A stretch of DNA of 64,000 nucleotides from Brachycybe producta. Taxonomy: Eukaryota; Arthropoda; Diplopoda; Playtdesmida; Andrognathidae. Both the position numbers and the translations under genes were made by a program. This document shows positions 1 to 10,579 of this stretch, piece by piece. Under the pieces are notes generated by a model. That model made no database searches. It worked only from the letters and a program-made list of their open reading frames with translations, and was not told the origin of the DNA. Each line of letters begins with the position of its first letter. The stretch's first letter is position 1. Location of the stretch: the NCBI GenBank assembly GCA_036925085.1, contig JAUPFP010000032.1, positions 1,181,001 to 1,245,000 of the forward strand. Direction: 5' to 3'.

Positions 1-480
1 GAATGCGTAATTCCTTCTGAAGTTTATTCTTAATATGTTTACTACTTTCATATATCGAAAATATGGTTTTGCATTTAAGGCCTTGTTTCAATTGCGATGA
101 CAATTTGAACTTTTCGAAAATTTCAACATGGTGAAAGAAGAACACACTCGTGGCCCCCGGCCTATTCCCTGTCATAAGCGGGAGCCACGTTTGTTCTATT
201 TTTCATCAGTTGAAATGTCCAATAAAAGTTCAAATTTTCACTCAATGGAAACAAGGCATTATGGCCTTGTTTCCACTGGAGCAAAAATATGAACTTTTCC
301 TTTCTTTTTCGCTATTACTACTACTACCTTTTTTTTTTTTTTTTTTTTTTGTAAACTTACACATCGTAAGTTTCCGTAATTGGTAAACGATGGTAGCACA
401 TAAAAGAAAAACTAAACAACAAAAACTAATGACTGACTGTACAATAATTTCAATATACCTCCAGTTACAATCTAAATACT
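1..480. other. Gene-free stretch, nothing recognised
   Basis: AT-rich sequence with a T tract near 330-350. I see no conserved protein, RNA gene or clear transposon end. It lies downstream (minus-strand sense) of the last visible exon of tetraspanin A, so it is probably intron or 3' flank of that gene. Confidence 0.4.
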
Positions 481-1595
481 AGAAATGGGCCATTCGAATC
501 GTCGAATCCCACGAATCTTAAAAAATATTCGAGATTCGAAAACTCGAATCTTCGCACTTTTTTCATCTTTCGAATTCCTAACCTAAAAAAAAAACTGTTA
601 AAAACGTTGGTAAAAATTAGTTTTAACTCCATTGACGTCCAATAGAAGCGTTCACTAACAAAAAACGGCGATTGTTGCAATTTTGGTGGTTGGACCCGGA
701 TCACCAATGGGGATTACCTTTTCGCGACCCTGAGTGCCGCCACACTTTCTTTTTTATTATTAATTTTAATATTTAATATTTTTTTCATTTATTTGCATCT
801 TCTTAATGAACTAGTGGGGTAACCCCGTCATAAATGACGGGAGCAAAATTCACAAGCAATTGTGCGCATGCGCGTCGTTTTTTCCTTTTTTTACTCTTTT
901 CATTTCAATTTCAGTCACCCCGGCCCACTTTTCTCTCTCTCTCCCCCCTTCCACACTTTCCAAAGGAAGAGTTCAACATGTAGTTGACCTTCAGAAAAAA
1001 AAAACCCGGTTTATTCAAATGGTTTTTGTTACTCAACACACACACAGACCTGGGATATTATTATATATATAAAATCCTAGGTCTGTGTGTGTGTGTGTGG
1101 AGTAACAAAAACCCTTGAAGCACGTCGGAATTTATATAAATTTGAATAAATGAACCGTTTTTTTTTCTCAAGGTCAACTATATGTTGAACTCTTCCTTTG
1201 GAAAGTGTAGAAGGGGGAGAAAGAGAAAAGTGAGAGGGGGTGAGGGGGAAAAGGTTGGAAAGTGTAGAAGGGGGGGGAGAGAGAGAGAGAGAAAAGTGGG
1301 AGGGGTGAGGGGAAAGTGCAGGGGGAGAGAGAAACGTGGAGGGGGGAAAAGTGGAAGGGGGGAAACTGAAATTGAAATGAAAGGATTAAAAAAAGGAAAA
1401 AACGACGCGCATGTGCACAATTGCCTGTGAATTTTGCTCCCGTCATTTATGACGGGTTACCCCACTAGTATATATAATAATAATATATATAATAATAATA
1501 TAATATAGGATTCTTATATGAAGAATTTGAGAGATTCGAGGTTCGGAAGATTCGAGAGAGAACCTTTTAGGATTCGGATTCGTCCCATCTCTAGT
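481..1595. repeat. Dispersed repeat with ATTCGAG motifs (copy 1), interrupted
   Basis: Positions 481-811 and about 1473-1595 match 60270-60960 (copy 2) in the same order: CGAATCCC-type start, GAGATTCGAAAACTCGAATC, a GCGACCCTGAGTGCC block, then TAGGATTCTTATATGAAG and GGATTCG. In this copy a foldback element (812-1471) splits the repeat; in copy 2 that site is empty but another element is inserted elsewhere. The two copies therefore define each other's empty sites. Family not identified. Confidence 0.6.
812..1471. mobile_element. Foldback element, ACTAGTGGGGTAACCC-end family (copy 1)
   Basis: The two ends are inverted copies: CTAGTGGGGTAACCCCGTC on the left and the reverse complement ending in GACGGGTTACCCCACTAG on the right. 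Both arms carry GGGAGCAAAATTCACA and a GCGCATGCGC-like purine/pyrimidine block. The middle has a (GT)n stretch and a purine-rich GAGAGAGGGGG tract. There is no transposase ORF; the small ORFs here are low-complexity artefacts. Related copies lie at 6522-7372 (with a nested MITE) and 29410-29757 (right half only). The repeat copy at 60.8 kb gives the empty site. Confidence 0.7.
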
Positions 1596-1865
1596 AAATA
1601 CCGTAAATCATTTGTCATGTTCGAGATTTTTTTAGGTGTCCTCCTTTTCGTGCGAACAGAGAACATGGTAAAACTATAAATGAAGTAAAATTCATTGATG
1701 CATCTTGAAACATTGCAATTCTATTCTGCATGTGAATACATTTATAATTTTTTTTTTCTATCACCTCTTATCGGTGCACCATTATCGAATATATGCATTA
1801 ACCATTTGAATTTGTATTAAAAAAAATACATTGTTCTCGTATGTCCCTTCAACAAATATACTGAC

Positions 1866-4730
1866 CGTTCCCAGCATGCAAGGACTTTCCCTATAGGCAC
1901 CACAGCATCCAAAGAAACCAATTATCTGTTCACGAAAAATGAATAAGAAAAAAAAAAAAAAAAAAACAACAACATTATTATTATTTTCCACATATCATTC
2001 GAAATCTATTATCGTATCTCGAATTAAAATTTATAAGTTATTGTTCAAGGAAAACTAGGAAACAAAACGTCAGAGTTTTCACTTTTTATCTTCAAAAGTG
2101 TCCCTTTTTGAATGAATTATTCACCTAGATAAGAAAATAAACCTCACCTTTTGAGAATTTCTTTTTAAAAAAATTGAGAAAAACATTGAAAAAAAACTAA
2201 CCGGCATTGTTTATGTATTTAGGTGACTGAATATTAGGTTGGTAGGAAAATAATTGCGTTTTTTTGTTTACTGCAATTGAAACTCAAATAATTGTTTTTA
2301 ATATAAATGTAATTACAAATATGTTTCAGTTAAAGATCATTTGAAAGTGAATTTTGCGGTCATTATTTTTGTAACATTAACTTTGGTTTTATTGTTAATT
2401 GTGTTTCAATTTTTATGCTATTTGAATTGAAAATGGACGAGAAACAAATATCTTCAACAACAACGTAGCTGCTGCCGAAAAATGCATTCCGGAGTTTTTT
2501 TTTATTCAACTCCAGGACTCCGGAATTTTATACCACCGGAATAAATAAACTTGTAATTAATTGGCAAAAATGTGTAAAAAAATGTTCGATTAATAAAGTT
2601 AATTATTAATTGAGAAATTTCGTTATTTGTTGAGAAAACAAAAAAACCGCAATTATTTTCATACCAACCTAATGGATATTTTTATTTTTGTCCTTCCAGC
2701 TCCCATAGGCTGCTAATGCAATGCTCCATAGACGTTTATGTAAAATTTGGACACTTAAAACGTCGAGCAAACGTTTTTTTTTTAAGAAACAACATTACAA
2801 AAAAATTTAAATTGTTGTCAATGGCATATCTTTAAACATAAACATTTTAGAGTTCAGTTTGAAAATGACCCATTTTTTTTTTGGGGGGGGGGGGGGGGGT
2901 TATTAAAAATTTATTTTAAAAAAACATCAGCTTTCTGATCTTTTTCAATTTTTATCGTGTTTCGTCATAAAATTGGCCCTCTGATGGAAAAACCCGCCAT
3001 GAAACAAAGCGGGCCCCATACAGAAAATGGGTATGGGACAGTTGCCCTAAAGGGACAGTTGCCCTAAAGGGACAGTTGCCCTAAAGGGACAGTTGCCCTA
3101 AAGGGACAGTTGCCCTAAAGGGACAGTTGTCCTAAAGGGACAGTTGCCCTAAAGGGACAGTTGCCCTAAAGGGACAGTTGCCCTAAAGGGACAGTTGCCC
3201 TAAAGGGACAGTTGCCCTAAAGAGACAGTTGCCCTAAAGACAGTTGCCCTAAAGACAGTTGCCCTAAAGAGACAGTTGCCCTAAAGAGACAGTTGCCCTA
3301 AAGAGACAGTTGCCCTAAAGAGACAGTTGCCCTAAAGGGACAGTTGCCCTAAAGGGACAGTTGCAATAAAGGGACAATTGCCCTAAAACCATTTGCCCTA
3401 AAGAGACAGTTGCCCTAAAACCATTTGCCCTAAAGGGACAGTTGCCCTAAAGGGACAGTTGCCCTAAAACCATTTGCCCTAAAGAGACAGTTGCCCTAAA
3501 ACAAATTGCCACTAATCCGTATGAAAAGAGAACAAAAAAAGGGGGTTTAGGGCAAAGGTCTCTTTAGGGCAAGTGTCTTAAGGGCAAATGTCTATATCGC
3601 AGAGAAAATGGCGTGATTGTCCGATAGGTCAGTTCGCCCTTGCGTATCACAAAATAAATCTGGAAAATTTCTAGCATTTTTAGGCAATTTAAAGACAACA
3701 AGAATAAGCTAATCAATGGATGTAAATCCATAAGTGAAGTTATCTTAGTTTGGCTCGTTGTTTTTGCAGCATCGTACACATTTGTGAACAATGCAAGTAA
3801 TTGTTTAAATTTATAACCGGTTTGGTTGTTTTGCATATTTTACCATCTTAAGCCGTGTCCAGACTAGAACAGAATAACGAATCGGTTTGCACTATCGGTT
3901 TGCAAACATTTCCGAAGAGCATGTTCGCTGTTCTATTCGCTGTGGCTGGAGTGTCCATGCACTTTAACGGAACATGTTTGCGAACATGTTCGGAACCACA
4001 AGTCCAGAACCACACGTCCAGGAATACACGTGTGACTGCTGCTGCTCAGAACCGCCAATGACTGGAGGATGTTCTGGAAAATATTCGACAAAACGTCCAA
4101 GCTCCTACATGGCCCAAACACGAACATTGGCTCGAACACGGCAAAAACTGACAACTGGTGGGATCGGAGCCAATTGTATTCACCCCATGTATTCACCAAA
4201 AGATCAAGCAAGAGTAAACATATGCTCGTGCTCGCATCTATACCGGAGCAAATAGGTTCTTGCTCGAAGTTGATCCATCATTTACAGCGAGCACTCCCTA
4301 ATCTGCACAATCATTTCAACAATACGAGCAAGGCTTTTCTTTGACATACCGCCAGCCATCGTATCTTTTTTGATCGGATGTTTTCTGAGCGAATGTTTGC
4401 TCGCTCACTAACCAGTACTCACCGGACGATTATTGAGTGAGAATGCCTGCATGCTTGCTCATGTTCGCTCTTTTGGTTAAATACCCACCCTTACAGAGAA
4501 ATGTTCGCAAAACCGTTTACACTGTTCGCGAACAGTGTTCAGTTCGTTGTTCTGTTCTAGTCTGGTCACGGCTTTACAGTGTTAATATTGCTTACACTCA
4601 TAATGGAACCCGCTGCCATCAGGACGTAAGTTCCCGTAAGATAGTTTTCGAGGTGCGGATTGTCCTGTACGTATTTGGCGTAATCGAGCCGCAAATAGAT
4701 TGCCAAGATTAGGATTCCAACGCCAGCCAA
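1866..4730 (-). CDS. Tetraspanin A, partial gene (two exons)
   Basis: Two minus-strand exons are visible: 4730-4596 (45 codons) and 1925-1866 (20 codons). The first begins LAGVGILILAIYLRLDYAKY and covers the end of TM1, the small loop and the start of TM2. The second reads IIGFFGCCGAYRESPCMLGT, the classic tetraspanin CCG segment at the TM2/TM3 boundary. Splice sites fit: CTAG acceptor and GTAAG donor on the first, CAG acceptor and a GTCAGT donor on the second, all phase 0. The intron between them is about 2.7 kb and is filled with transposons. Tetraspanins are four-pass membrane proteins that organise membrane microdomains. The N-terminal exon (upstream, above 4730) and the large extracellular loop exons (below 1866 or outside the window) were not found. 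It is distinct from tetraspanin B, because TM1-TM2 is encoded again there. Confidence 0.8.
2234..2672. mobile_element. Mariner-ended non-autonomous element
   Basis: Terminal inverted repeats of about 30 bp start TTAGGTTGGTAGGAAAATAA and end with the inverted TTATTTTCATACCAACCTAA. A TA precedes the left end, while the right flank is TG, a decayed TA duplication. The tips closely resemble Hsmar1/MADE1-type mariner ends (TTAGGTTGGTGCAAAAGTAA, from established knowledge). The 439-bp interior has only a short open stretch and no DDD transposase, so it is an internal-deletion derivative. It lies in the tetraspanin A intron. Confidence 0.75.
2690..2990. repeat. Remnant of the TTAA-ended GGTGGCTGAATAG family
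   Basis: It contains GCAATGCTCCATAGACGTTT, AAAATTTGGAC and AACGTCGAGCAAACG, the signature block of the family seen intact at 5597-6113 and 62484-63020. It has no clear end here. A G homopolymer (about 2883-2900) follows. Confidence 0.5.
3035..3605. repeat. Tandem array GGGACAGTTGCCCTAAA plus inverted arm (foldback)
   Basis: About 28 head-to-tail copies of a 15-17-bp unit (GGGACAGTTGCCCTAAA, with GA and short variants) run from 3035 to about 3508. After a spacer with CCGTATGAAAAGAGAAC, the same unit appears inverted (TTTAGGGCAAAGGTC, TTTAGGGCAAGTGTC) to about 3595. Array, spacer and inverted array match the elements at 8405-8868 and 60478-60745, so this is a foldback transposon whose inverted arms are themselves tandem repeats. 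It is not CRISPR: there are no unique spacers. Confidence 0.75.
3848..4576. mobile_element. Non-autonomous TIR element, AGCCGTGxCCAGACTAGAACAG ends
   Basis: The left end AGCCGTGTCCAGACTAGAAC and the right end GTTCTAGTCTGGTCACGGCT are inverted copies over about 30 bp with few mismatches. The interior holds many GTTCGC/GCGAAC-type motifs but no transposase. It sits in the intron just before the 4596-4730 tetraspanin exon. Superfamily not determined; no clear target duplication seen. Confidence 0.6.
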
Positions 4731-4929
4731 CTAGAAAAATAAAAATAAATAATAAAATAAGATAATTAAGCATCAATTGTATTTCTTGCACATAATTGCT
4801 TCTCGGAACATTACGCAATTATTCAATAACAATCAAATTAGATTTGGAAATTTGCCACTACGATGTTTGTCACGGACGCCACATAAGCACAATTGATACT
4901 GCACACTTGCAGTCGTTTCGAAACTTTAA

Positions 4930-5395
4930 GAGCCTAGATCCTCCATCTTGTGGTTTTGAGCAGACGACAATCAGACATATGAGTGTTACTACATGGTGTT
5001 AGTAAAATTTCAAGAAATAGCCTCGTAATCGTTCAACGAAGATATATTAAAGCGCAAAACGCTATAAAAAGCATTGTTTTTTAAGTGATCGCGTTATAGA
5101 AATTTTAAAAAGGTCCTTCTATTTTTAAATAATGTTTAAAATTGTACATTTTTTTAACTCCATGTTAAATCTCATAGACCCAAAAAAAAAACCTTCCAAC
5201 AAAAGTTTGAAGAACTCTCGTTAAAAATGATTTAGAGGATTAAAAACAAATCACCACGTGCATTAATGTATAGGCTTCGCACTGATTCCTTTTTATAAGC
5301 TTAGCACGTGCAATTATTTTTCTATTCATTTTATGTGATTTCATACCGAGACAAAAACCATTTTTATACCAAAAAACGATCACAACACCTACATT
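4930..5395. repeat. Dispersed ~460-bp repeat (pairs with 9626-10075)
   Basis: Direct repeat of 9626-10075. Shared blocks include GACATATGAGTGTTACTA, TTCAAGAAATA, AATCGTTCAACGAAGATA, AAAGCGCAAAA and TTTTTATAAGCTTAGCACG. No ORF and no recognised family. Confidence 0.6.
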
Positions 5396-5596
5396 CGGAA
5401 AAATCTTGTACTAAACACTGTATCTAGGCACAGCACAGTATTCTTTTGCCTGGAGAAATCGCGGGCCATCTAGGAAAACTCATGGTACACTAGTGGGCCA
5501 AAGTACATGCTTTGGAATCCACTGTGTAATGGGAAAGTTTTGTTTATTTTGCTTTTTTCAATAAAGATAAAATTTATTTGAAAATAATAAATTATA

Positions 5597-6113
5597 TTAA
5601 GGTGGCTGAATAGATATTTTATTTTCCTTTTGTCCTCCCCGGATGGCGCCACTGCAGTGGCTTATGCTATGCTCCATAGACGTTAATTTGTAAAATTTGG
5701 ACGCAAAAACGTCAAGCGAACGCTTTTTAGAAACATTCAAATTGTTTTCAAAACTAGAATGGTAAAAGATTAAGTGTTTTCATGACAATATCTTAAAAAA
5801 TAAACATTTTATAGTTCAGTTTGAAAATGACCCGTTTTTAGGCATTTTTCAAACTGTCATAAAAAGTTTATTTTGAAAGATATCAGCATGAAAAAACTTT
5901 TAGCATTATCACCAACTATTCTAGTTTCTAAAACACTTTGAATTTTGTCGTAATATTTCTCCCGAAAAACGTTCGCTAAATATAGAAATTTTCTCAAAAC
6001 CGCAGGTGGTGGAGGGGAAGAGACCATTCTATAGAACATAATAGCCACGCAGGCGCGCCATCTGGAGGGGGAGGGGAAACAAAAACAAAAAAATATCTAT
6101 TCAGCCATCTTGA
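5597..6113. mobile_element. Palindromic TTAA element, GGTGGCTGAATAG family
   Basis: Begins TTAAGGTGGCTGAATAGATA and ends AAATATCTATTCAGCCATCTTGA, near-perfect inverted termini with TTAA (decayed on the right) flanking. Internal landmarks are GATGGCGCCACTGCAGTGGC, CTATGCTCCATAGACG and ACGTCAAGCGAACG. TTAA targets suggest a piggyBac-type mobiliser (inference). Other copies or fragments lie at 2690, 13244, 17506, 44225, 46700, 52693-53465, 59800-59982 and 62484-63020. Confidence 0.65.
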
Positions 6114-6432
6114 GATGGGTTTAAAGTGTAAACGCGTCTCGAACTTTGATTATTCAATTGAGTGTTGTTGTCTTAAACTTAAAAAATCAATTTAGCAATT
6201 TACATTTTTTTTCTTGTAATTTTGTAAATTATAAAATTTAGTGTACCAATGTTTACAGTGCACGTGCACCCAACAACAGCCAAGAGTCTGCCAAAATGGA
6301 GCCTTGGCTAAATTATAAATAAGTGCCCATAATAAAATTATTTACCATAACGTGTGTTAATCATGACACTGACATTGTACAATTTAATATAGGCCCTATA
6401 TTGATTAATTGCTCTCTTAAGACAATTAATTT

Positions 6433-6500
6433 TAAATCTGGCTTCACGCGAACCACTTTGTGGCGCCACAAAGTGGTCCGTGTGAAGCCGGATTTAGAGG
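6433..6500. repeat. Near-perfect 66-bp palindrome
   Basis: Inverted halves meet at CACTTTGTGGCGCCACAAAGTG; the outer arms are CTGGCTTCACGCGAACCAC and its near complement ending GAAGCCGGAT. The same arm sequence forms the ends of the element at 14260-14575. It is likely a highly deleted foldback transposon able to form a cruciform. Confidence 0.65.
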
Positions 6501-6521
6501 AACGAAACGTAACATTTCACA

Positions 6522-7372
6522 ACAGGTGGGGTAACCGGTCATAAATGACGGGAGCCAAATTCACAGGCAATTGTGCCCAGCATTGGAATTTCTTTTCCTC
6601 CGCCCTTTTATGACGTCAGACCAAGTAACAAAACCAATTAGAAATTGATGACGTTCATAAAAGGGCGGGAGCAAAAGAAATTTTAATGCTGGGCACAATT
6701 GTCCGTGATAAATTCTAGTTTAATTTTGCTACTATTATCCCCTCCCCTTTTTTATATTTGAAAGAGAAAATGAGTTTTTCATTTTCTCTGGTGTGCGCAT
6801 GTGCATCGTTTGTTCCTTTTTTTACTCCTTTCTTTTCAATTTCAGTCACCCCTCCCACTTTCACCCCCCCCCCCCCTCCACGTTTCTCTCTTGGATGGGA
6901 AGAGTGCAACATATAGTTGACCTTGAGAAAAAAAGCAGTTCATTTATTCATTTAAATTTATATAAATTCCGACGTGCTTCAAGGTTTTTGTCCTTGTATG
7001 TACAGCGTTACTCATACAGGGAAGGAAAGAAAGAAAGACGGGGCTTAATTATTATATATATAATATCCCAGGTCTGTGTGTGTGTGTGTGTGTGGAGTAA
7101 CAAAACCATTGAAGCACGTCGGAATTTATATAAATTTGAATAAATGAACCGATTTTTTTTTTCTCAAGGTCAACTATATGTTGAACTCTTCCTTTGGATA
7201 GTGTGGGAGGGGGTGAGGGGAAAGTGTAGAAGGGGGAAAGAGAAAGAGAAAAATGGGAGGGGGTGACTGAAATTGAAATGAAAGGAGTAAAAAAAAGGAA
7301 AAAACGACGCGCATGCGCACAATTGCCTGTGAATTTTGCTCCCGTTATTTATGACGCGTTACCCCACTAGTA
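6522..7372. mobile_element. Foldback element, ACTAGTGGGGTAACCC-end family (copy 2)
   Basis: Ends GGTGGGGTAACCGGTCAT and ATGACGCGTTACCCCACTAG, with GGGAGC(C/A)AAATTCACAGGC in both arms. A GC-box/CCAAT MITE (6571-6707) sits inside the left arm next to CAATTGTG. (GT)n and GGGAGGGGGTGA tracts recur as in copy 1. ORFs here are translations of simple sequence. Confidence 0.65.
6571..6707. mobile_element. Short palindromic MITE (GC-box/CCAAT family), nested
   Basis: Inverted arms GTGCCCAGCATTGGAATTTC...GAAATTTTAATGCTGGGCAC flank CCGCCCTTTTATGACGTCAG, CCAATTAGAAATTG and AAAAGGGCGGGAGC. It is a variant of the MITE family at 14955-15159. Its insertion inside a foldback element shows it is the younger insertion. 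Confidence 0.6.
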
Positions 7373-7607
7373 TATAATATAATTAGAACGAAAGCCCTTC
7401 TTCGATGTAGTGATGGGCAAATTTCATGAAATTTATTTTGTTGCAAAATTTCATGAAATTTATGAAAAGTTGTAAACTTAATTGAAATCCATAAAATAAA
7501 ACAAGATAATTGCATCAGTTTACATTAACTTTATATGCAATAAAGCAAGCAACACCGGGTCGCCACACACCACATTAACAGCCGTGTAGAACATTCCATG
7601 CAAATTG

Positions 7608-7748
7608 ATCACAGGCGTTTGGATTCAGCACAAGAAATTCGTTTGCCCCGCCCTTTTATGAGCATTAGACCAAATATCAACCAATTAGAAACTGCAGTTT
7701 CTCGTAAAAGGGCGGGGCAAACGTATTTCTTGTGCTGGATCCAGCTGC
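7608..7748. mobile_element. Short palindromic MITE (GC-box/CCAAT family)
   Basis: Arms CAGCACAAGAAATTCGTTTG and the inverted CAAACGTATTTCTTGTGCTG enclose CCCCGCCCTTTTATGAGC, CCAATTAGAAACTG and CGTAAAAGGGCGGGG. Outer CACAGGCG/TGCCTGTC tips fit the family's ACAGGC ends. Confidence 0.55.
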
Positions 7749-8404
7749 CTGTCCTTAATCCGGGACTCCACCACTTGTGGAAGACAACATAAAACACAGC
7801 ATAACTGCTACAATTTGTCCCTTTAACAGGTTTCCGAAAAAACAAAAGTTAAAGCGTGTCACTACATGTTTCTAAATGCTTTGTCGTAACTTGCTAATTG
7901 TCCAATGCCCCCTCACCCTCGATGGTTCCTCTCAATCGCCCATTTGTGACAATCAACCCTAGTTGTGATATGTCATAAAGCTGATGCGATTTTCCCCCCA
8001 TGGTGCCTCAAAAGTGGGCTAGTGTGTGCCAAGCTTTAAAGCAAAGGCATACAACATGTTCATTATAATTTAGATTATAATTTACAATTTTTGCAACCTC
8101 GCTAAACAAATGCGGCCCCTAAGGGAACATTACGAATATGGCTGTTAAAGTGTTTCAGCAAATCTACAATTCTAATGCTATAGTTTACAGTTTTGCACCA
8201 AGAGACAAGAGTGTCAGTGTATTTTTATGACATTGTATCATTATGCAATCCCCACAGCAGTCATACATACATGCAGCTGATAACAAAATCGATACAGCTT
8301 GGAGACTACAAAGAAACCCTTTTATACACACATTTCTTGCATGAATTTTGTATTGAATTTCTACTATTTGAAGTAGAGGCCACGCAGGTCTGTGCAAGAG
8401 AGGA
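7749..8404. other. Gene-free stretch, nothing recognised
   Basis: Unique-looking AT-rich DNA. No exon with plausible splice sites, RNA gene or transposon end seen. Confidence 0.4.
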
Positions 8405-8868
8405 GAAATAGCCATTTGCCCTAAAGACACTTGCCATAAAGCCATTTGCCCTAATAACACTTGCCCTAAAGCCATTTGCCCTAATAACACTTGCCCTAAA
8501 GCCATTTGCCCTAAAGCCATTTGCCCTAAAGCCACTTGCCCTAAAGCCACCTGCCCTAAAACCACTTGCCCTAAAGCCACTTGCCCTAAAATCATTTGCC
8601 CTAAAGCCACTTGCCCTAAAATCATTTGCCCTAAAGGGACATTTGCCCTAAAACCACTTTTTTTCTCTCTTTTCATACGGTTTAGTGTCTTTCGGTGGAG
8701 TATGTTGAATAGTTTCTACATGCCGCAGGTGCGCAAAAAAAAGCCAAATGACGTAAATTTACACTACTGATTAGGGCAAATGTCCTTTTAGGGCAAATGC
8801 TTTTAGGGCAAATGCTTTTAGGGAAACGCTTTTAGGGCAAGTGTCTATAGGGCAAATGTCCACTCTTG
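8405..8868. mobile_element. Foldback element with TTTGCCCTAAA-array arms
   Basis: The left arm (8411-8655) is a tandem array of GCCATTTGCCCTAAA-like 15-mers. The unique core (8660-8770) carries TTTTCATACGGTTTAGTG, GGTGGAGTATGTT, GCCGCAGGTGCG and AAATTTACACTACTGAT. The right arm (8773-8862) is the same unit inverted (TTAGGGCAAATGCTTT). Core and arms match 60478-60745. The 163-residue GQMALGQV-type minus-strand ORF is only the translated array. Confidence 0.75.
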
Positions 8869-8932
8869 CCTGTGATCCAACTGCCTGTCCATTTTTAGGG
8901 TGAATTAAATTGAAATTAAGCCCCTTATACCT

Positions 8933-9300
8933 AGTACACACCTGATACTTTAAATGCATTCAAATAATAAACGTGTTCTACAGAGCCCCGTAAAGGGCAA
9001 TCAATTATCGAATATATATCAAATTCAATTTATTCAGTTAATAATCTGAAAATATTGAGTTAATACTTAAATATAATAATATAAACTTTTGACAAAAATA
9101 TTGATTTTGTATTTCAATTTAAAATATTAACAATAAAGTCAATTTTTATTTGGTCCAGGTCCTTAACTGGATTCCGTATAGTTCACATAAACGCATTTAA
9201 AAATAATTTTCCTGCACATAAAACTATTTAAATTGAAAATGTTTAACTAACATAACATTTCCTGTTTATTTAAGTAGGACCTACTTTAAAATTTCACTTC
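8933..9300. repeat. Dispersed repeat (pairs with 45001-45290)
   Basis: Shares with 45001-45290 the blocks ACACACCTGAT, AATAATAAACGTGTTCTACA, GAGCCC.GT.AAGG, TCAGTTAATAATCTGAAAAT and TCCTTAACTGGATTCCGTAT. Unidentified family, no ORF. Confidence 0.6.
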
Positions 9301-9625
9301 ACAGGGAAGAGTTATGACAGGCTGACAGCTACAAAAACAAGCAGGAAAAAAATCTTGAAATCTAAAAGACACTCAATGGAAATTATGAATTTGTCTAAAT
9401 TTCAATTTTACACAAAAAAAATATTACAAATATAAAAAGATAAATATTTAAACAACTTGAATTTGAATTGACACTGAAAAAAAATATGGGGTAGCCACAT
9501 TTGACCTACTGAAGAGATATATGTACAATTCCAGGCCCAGCAATGTCTCCAGAAATGCATTCTTTACCTAGAGGTTACCTATAACTAGAAGTGGGCCAAA
9601 ATTACTAAAAGAAAAAGCTGATAAG

Positions 9626-10075
9626 AGCCTAGCTACACCTCCATTTTGTTTTTTTTTACGTAGCTGACAATAAGACATATGAGTGTTACTATATGGCTGT
9701 TTCTAAAATTTCAAGAAATAAGTCTCGCAATCGTTCAACGAAGATACGTTAAAGCGCAAAATGCAATAGAAAGTATTGTTCATTAAGTGGTCGCTTTATA
9801 GAAATTTTGAAAATGGTCCTTCTATTTTTAAATAATGCTTAAAACGTACATTTTTTTTAACTCCATGTTAAATCCCATAGGACTAAAAAAACGTCTCACA
9901 AACGTTTGAAGAACTCTCGTTAAAAATGATTTAGAGCAATAACAAAAGAATTAGCACGTGCATTAGTGTATTGGCTTCACGCTGATTGCTTTTTATAAGC
10001 TTAGCACGTGCAGTTATTTTTCTATTAATTTTTATGTGACTTCACACTGGGACAAAGTTTAAAAACCATTTTTAT
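9626..10075. repeat. Dispersed ~450-bp repeat (pairs with 4930-5395)
   Basis: Same order of conserved blocks as 4930-5395, in the same orientation. No coding potential. The preceding 9301-9625 shows nothing recognisable. Confidence 0.6.
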
Positions 10076-10499
10076 ACCTTAATATTTTTGTGTGAAATAT
10101 TTTGTTGTTATTTTTTGTAGTGTTGTGGAATTTTGTATTGTTGTGATTTGTGTGTGTTGTGTTTTGGGATGTTGCGTTACTTTGGCTTATTTTTGTGTTG
10201 TTGTAGAATTTTGCATTGTTGTTACAAATTTTGTGTTGTTGTGGCGTGTTTTCTAGTTTGTATGCGCTTGCAAAACCACGATTACAAGCAACTGCCCAAG
10301 ATGCAAGACTCAAGAGCCACATGTGCCATCTACAAGAGCCACTGGTTGGTTACCATGGTCATAAATACATCAACACAAGTCAATTATGTTGAGTCTGTAG
10401 TCGGACTATTTTTTATTGTTAATCGACTGTTAAAAGCGTAAAAAAATCCTTGAAGTTGAAAGATTCGCCAAATTAACTTTTGTTGAAAACATATCAGCA

Positions 10500-10560
<61 letters not shown>
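10076..10560. repeat. T/G-rich TTGTTGTG tract and (ATT)n microsatellite
   Basis: 10085-10265 is a degenerate TTGTTGTG/TTTTGTGTTG simple repeat. 10501-10558 is an almost perfect ATT microsatellite. The two ORFs over the first tract are artefacts of composition. Confidence 0.6.
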
Positions 10561-10579
10561 GGTATATTAGGAGTTTAGA

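Noticed and set aside
1178..1446. Proline/phenylalanine-rich and Arg/Gly-rich ORFs
   Set aside because: Translations of the GAGAGGGGG purine tract inside a foldback element.
3035..3605. Regular short repeats resembling a CRISPR array
   Set aside because: Units are directly abutting with no unique spacers, the genome is animal, and the array faces an inverted partner across a shared core: a foldback transposon arm.
8185..8676. 163-residue minus-strand ORF with GQMALGQV repeats
   Set aside because: It is the translation of the 15-bp TTTGCCCTAAA array.
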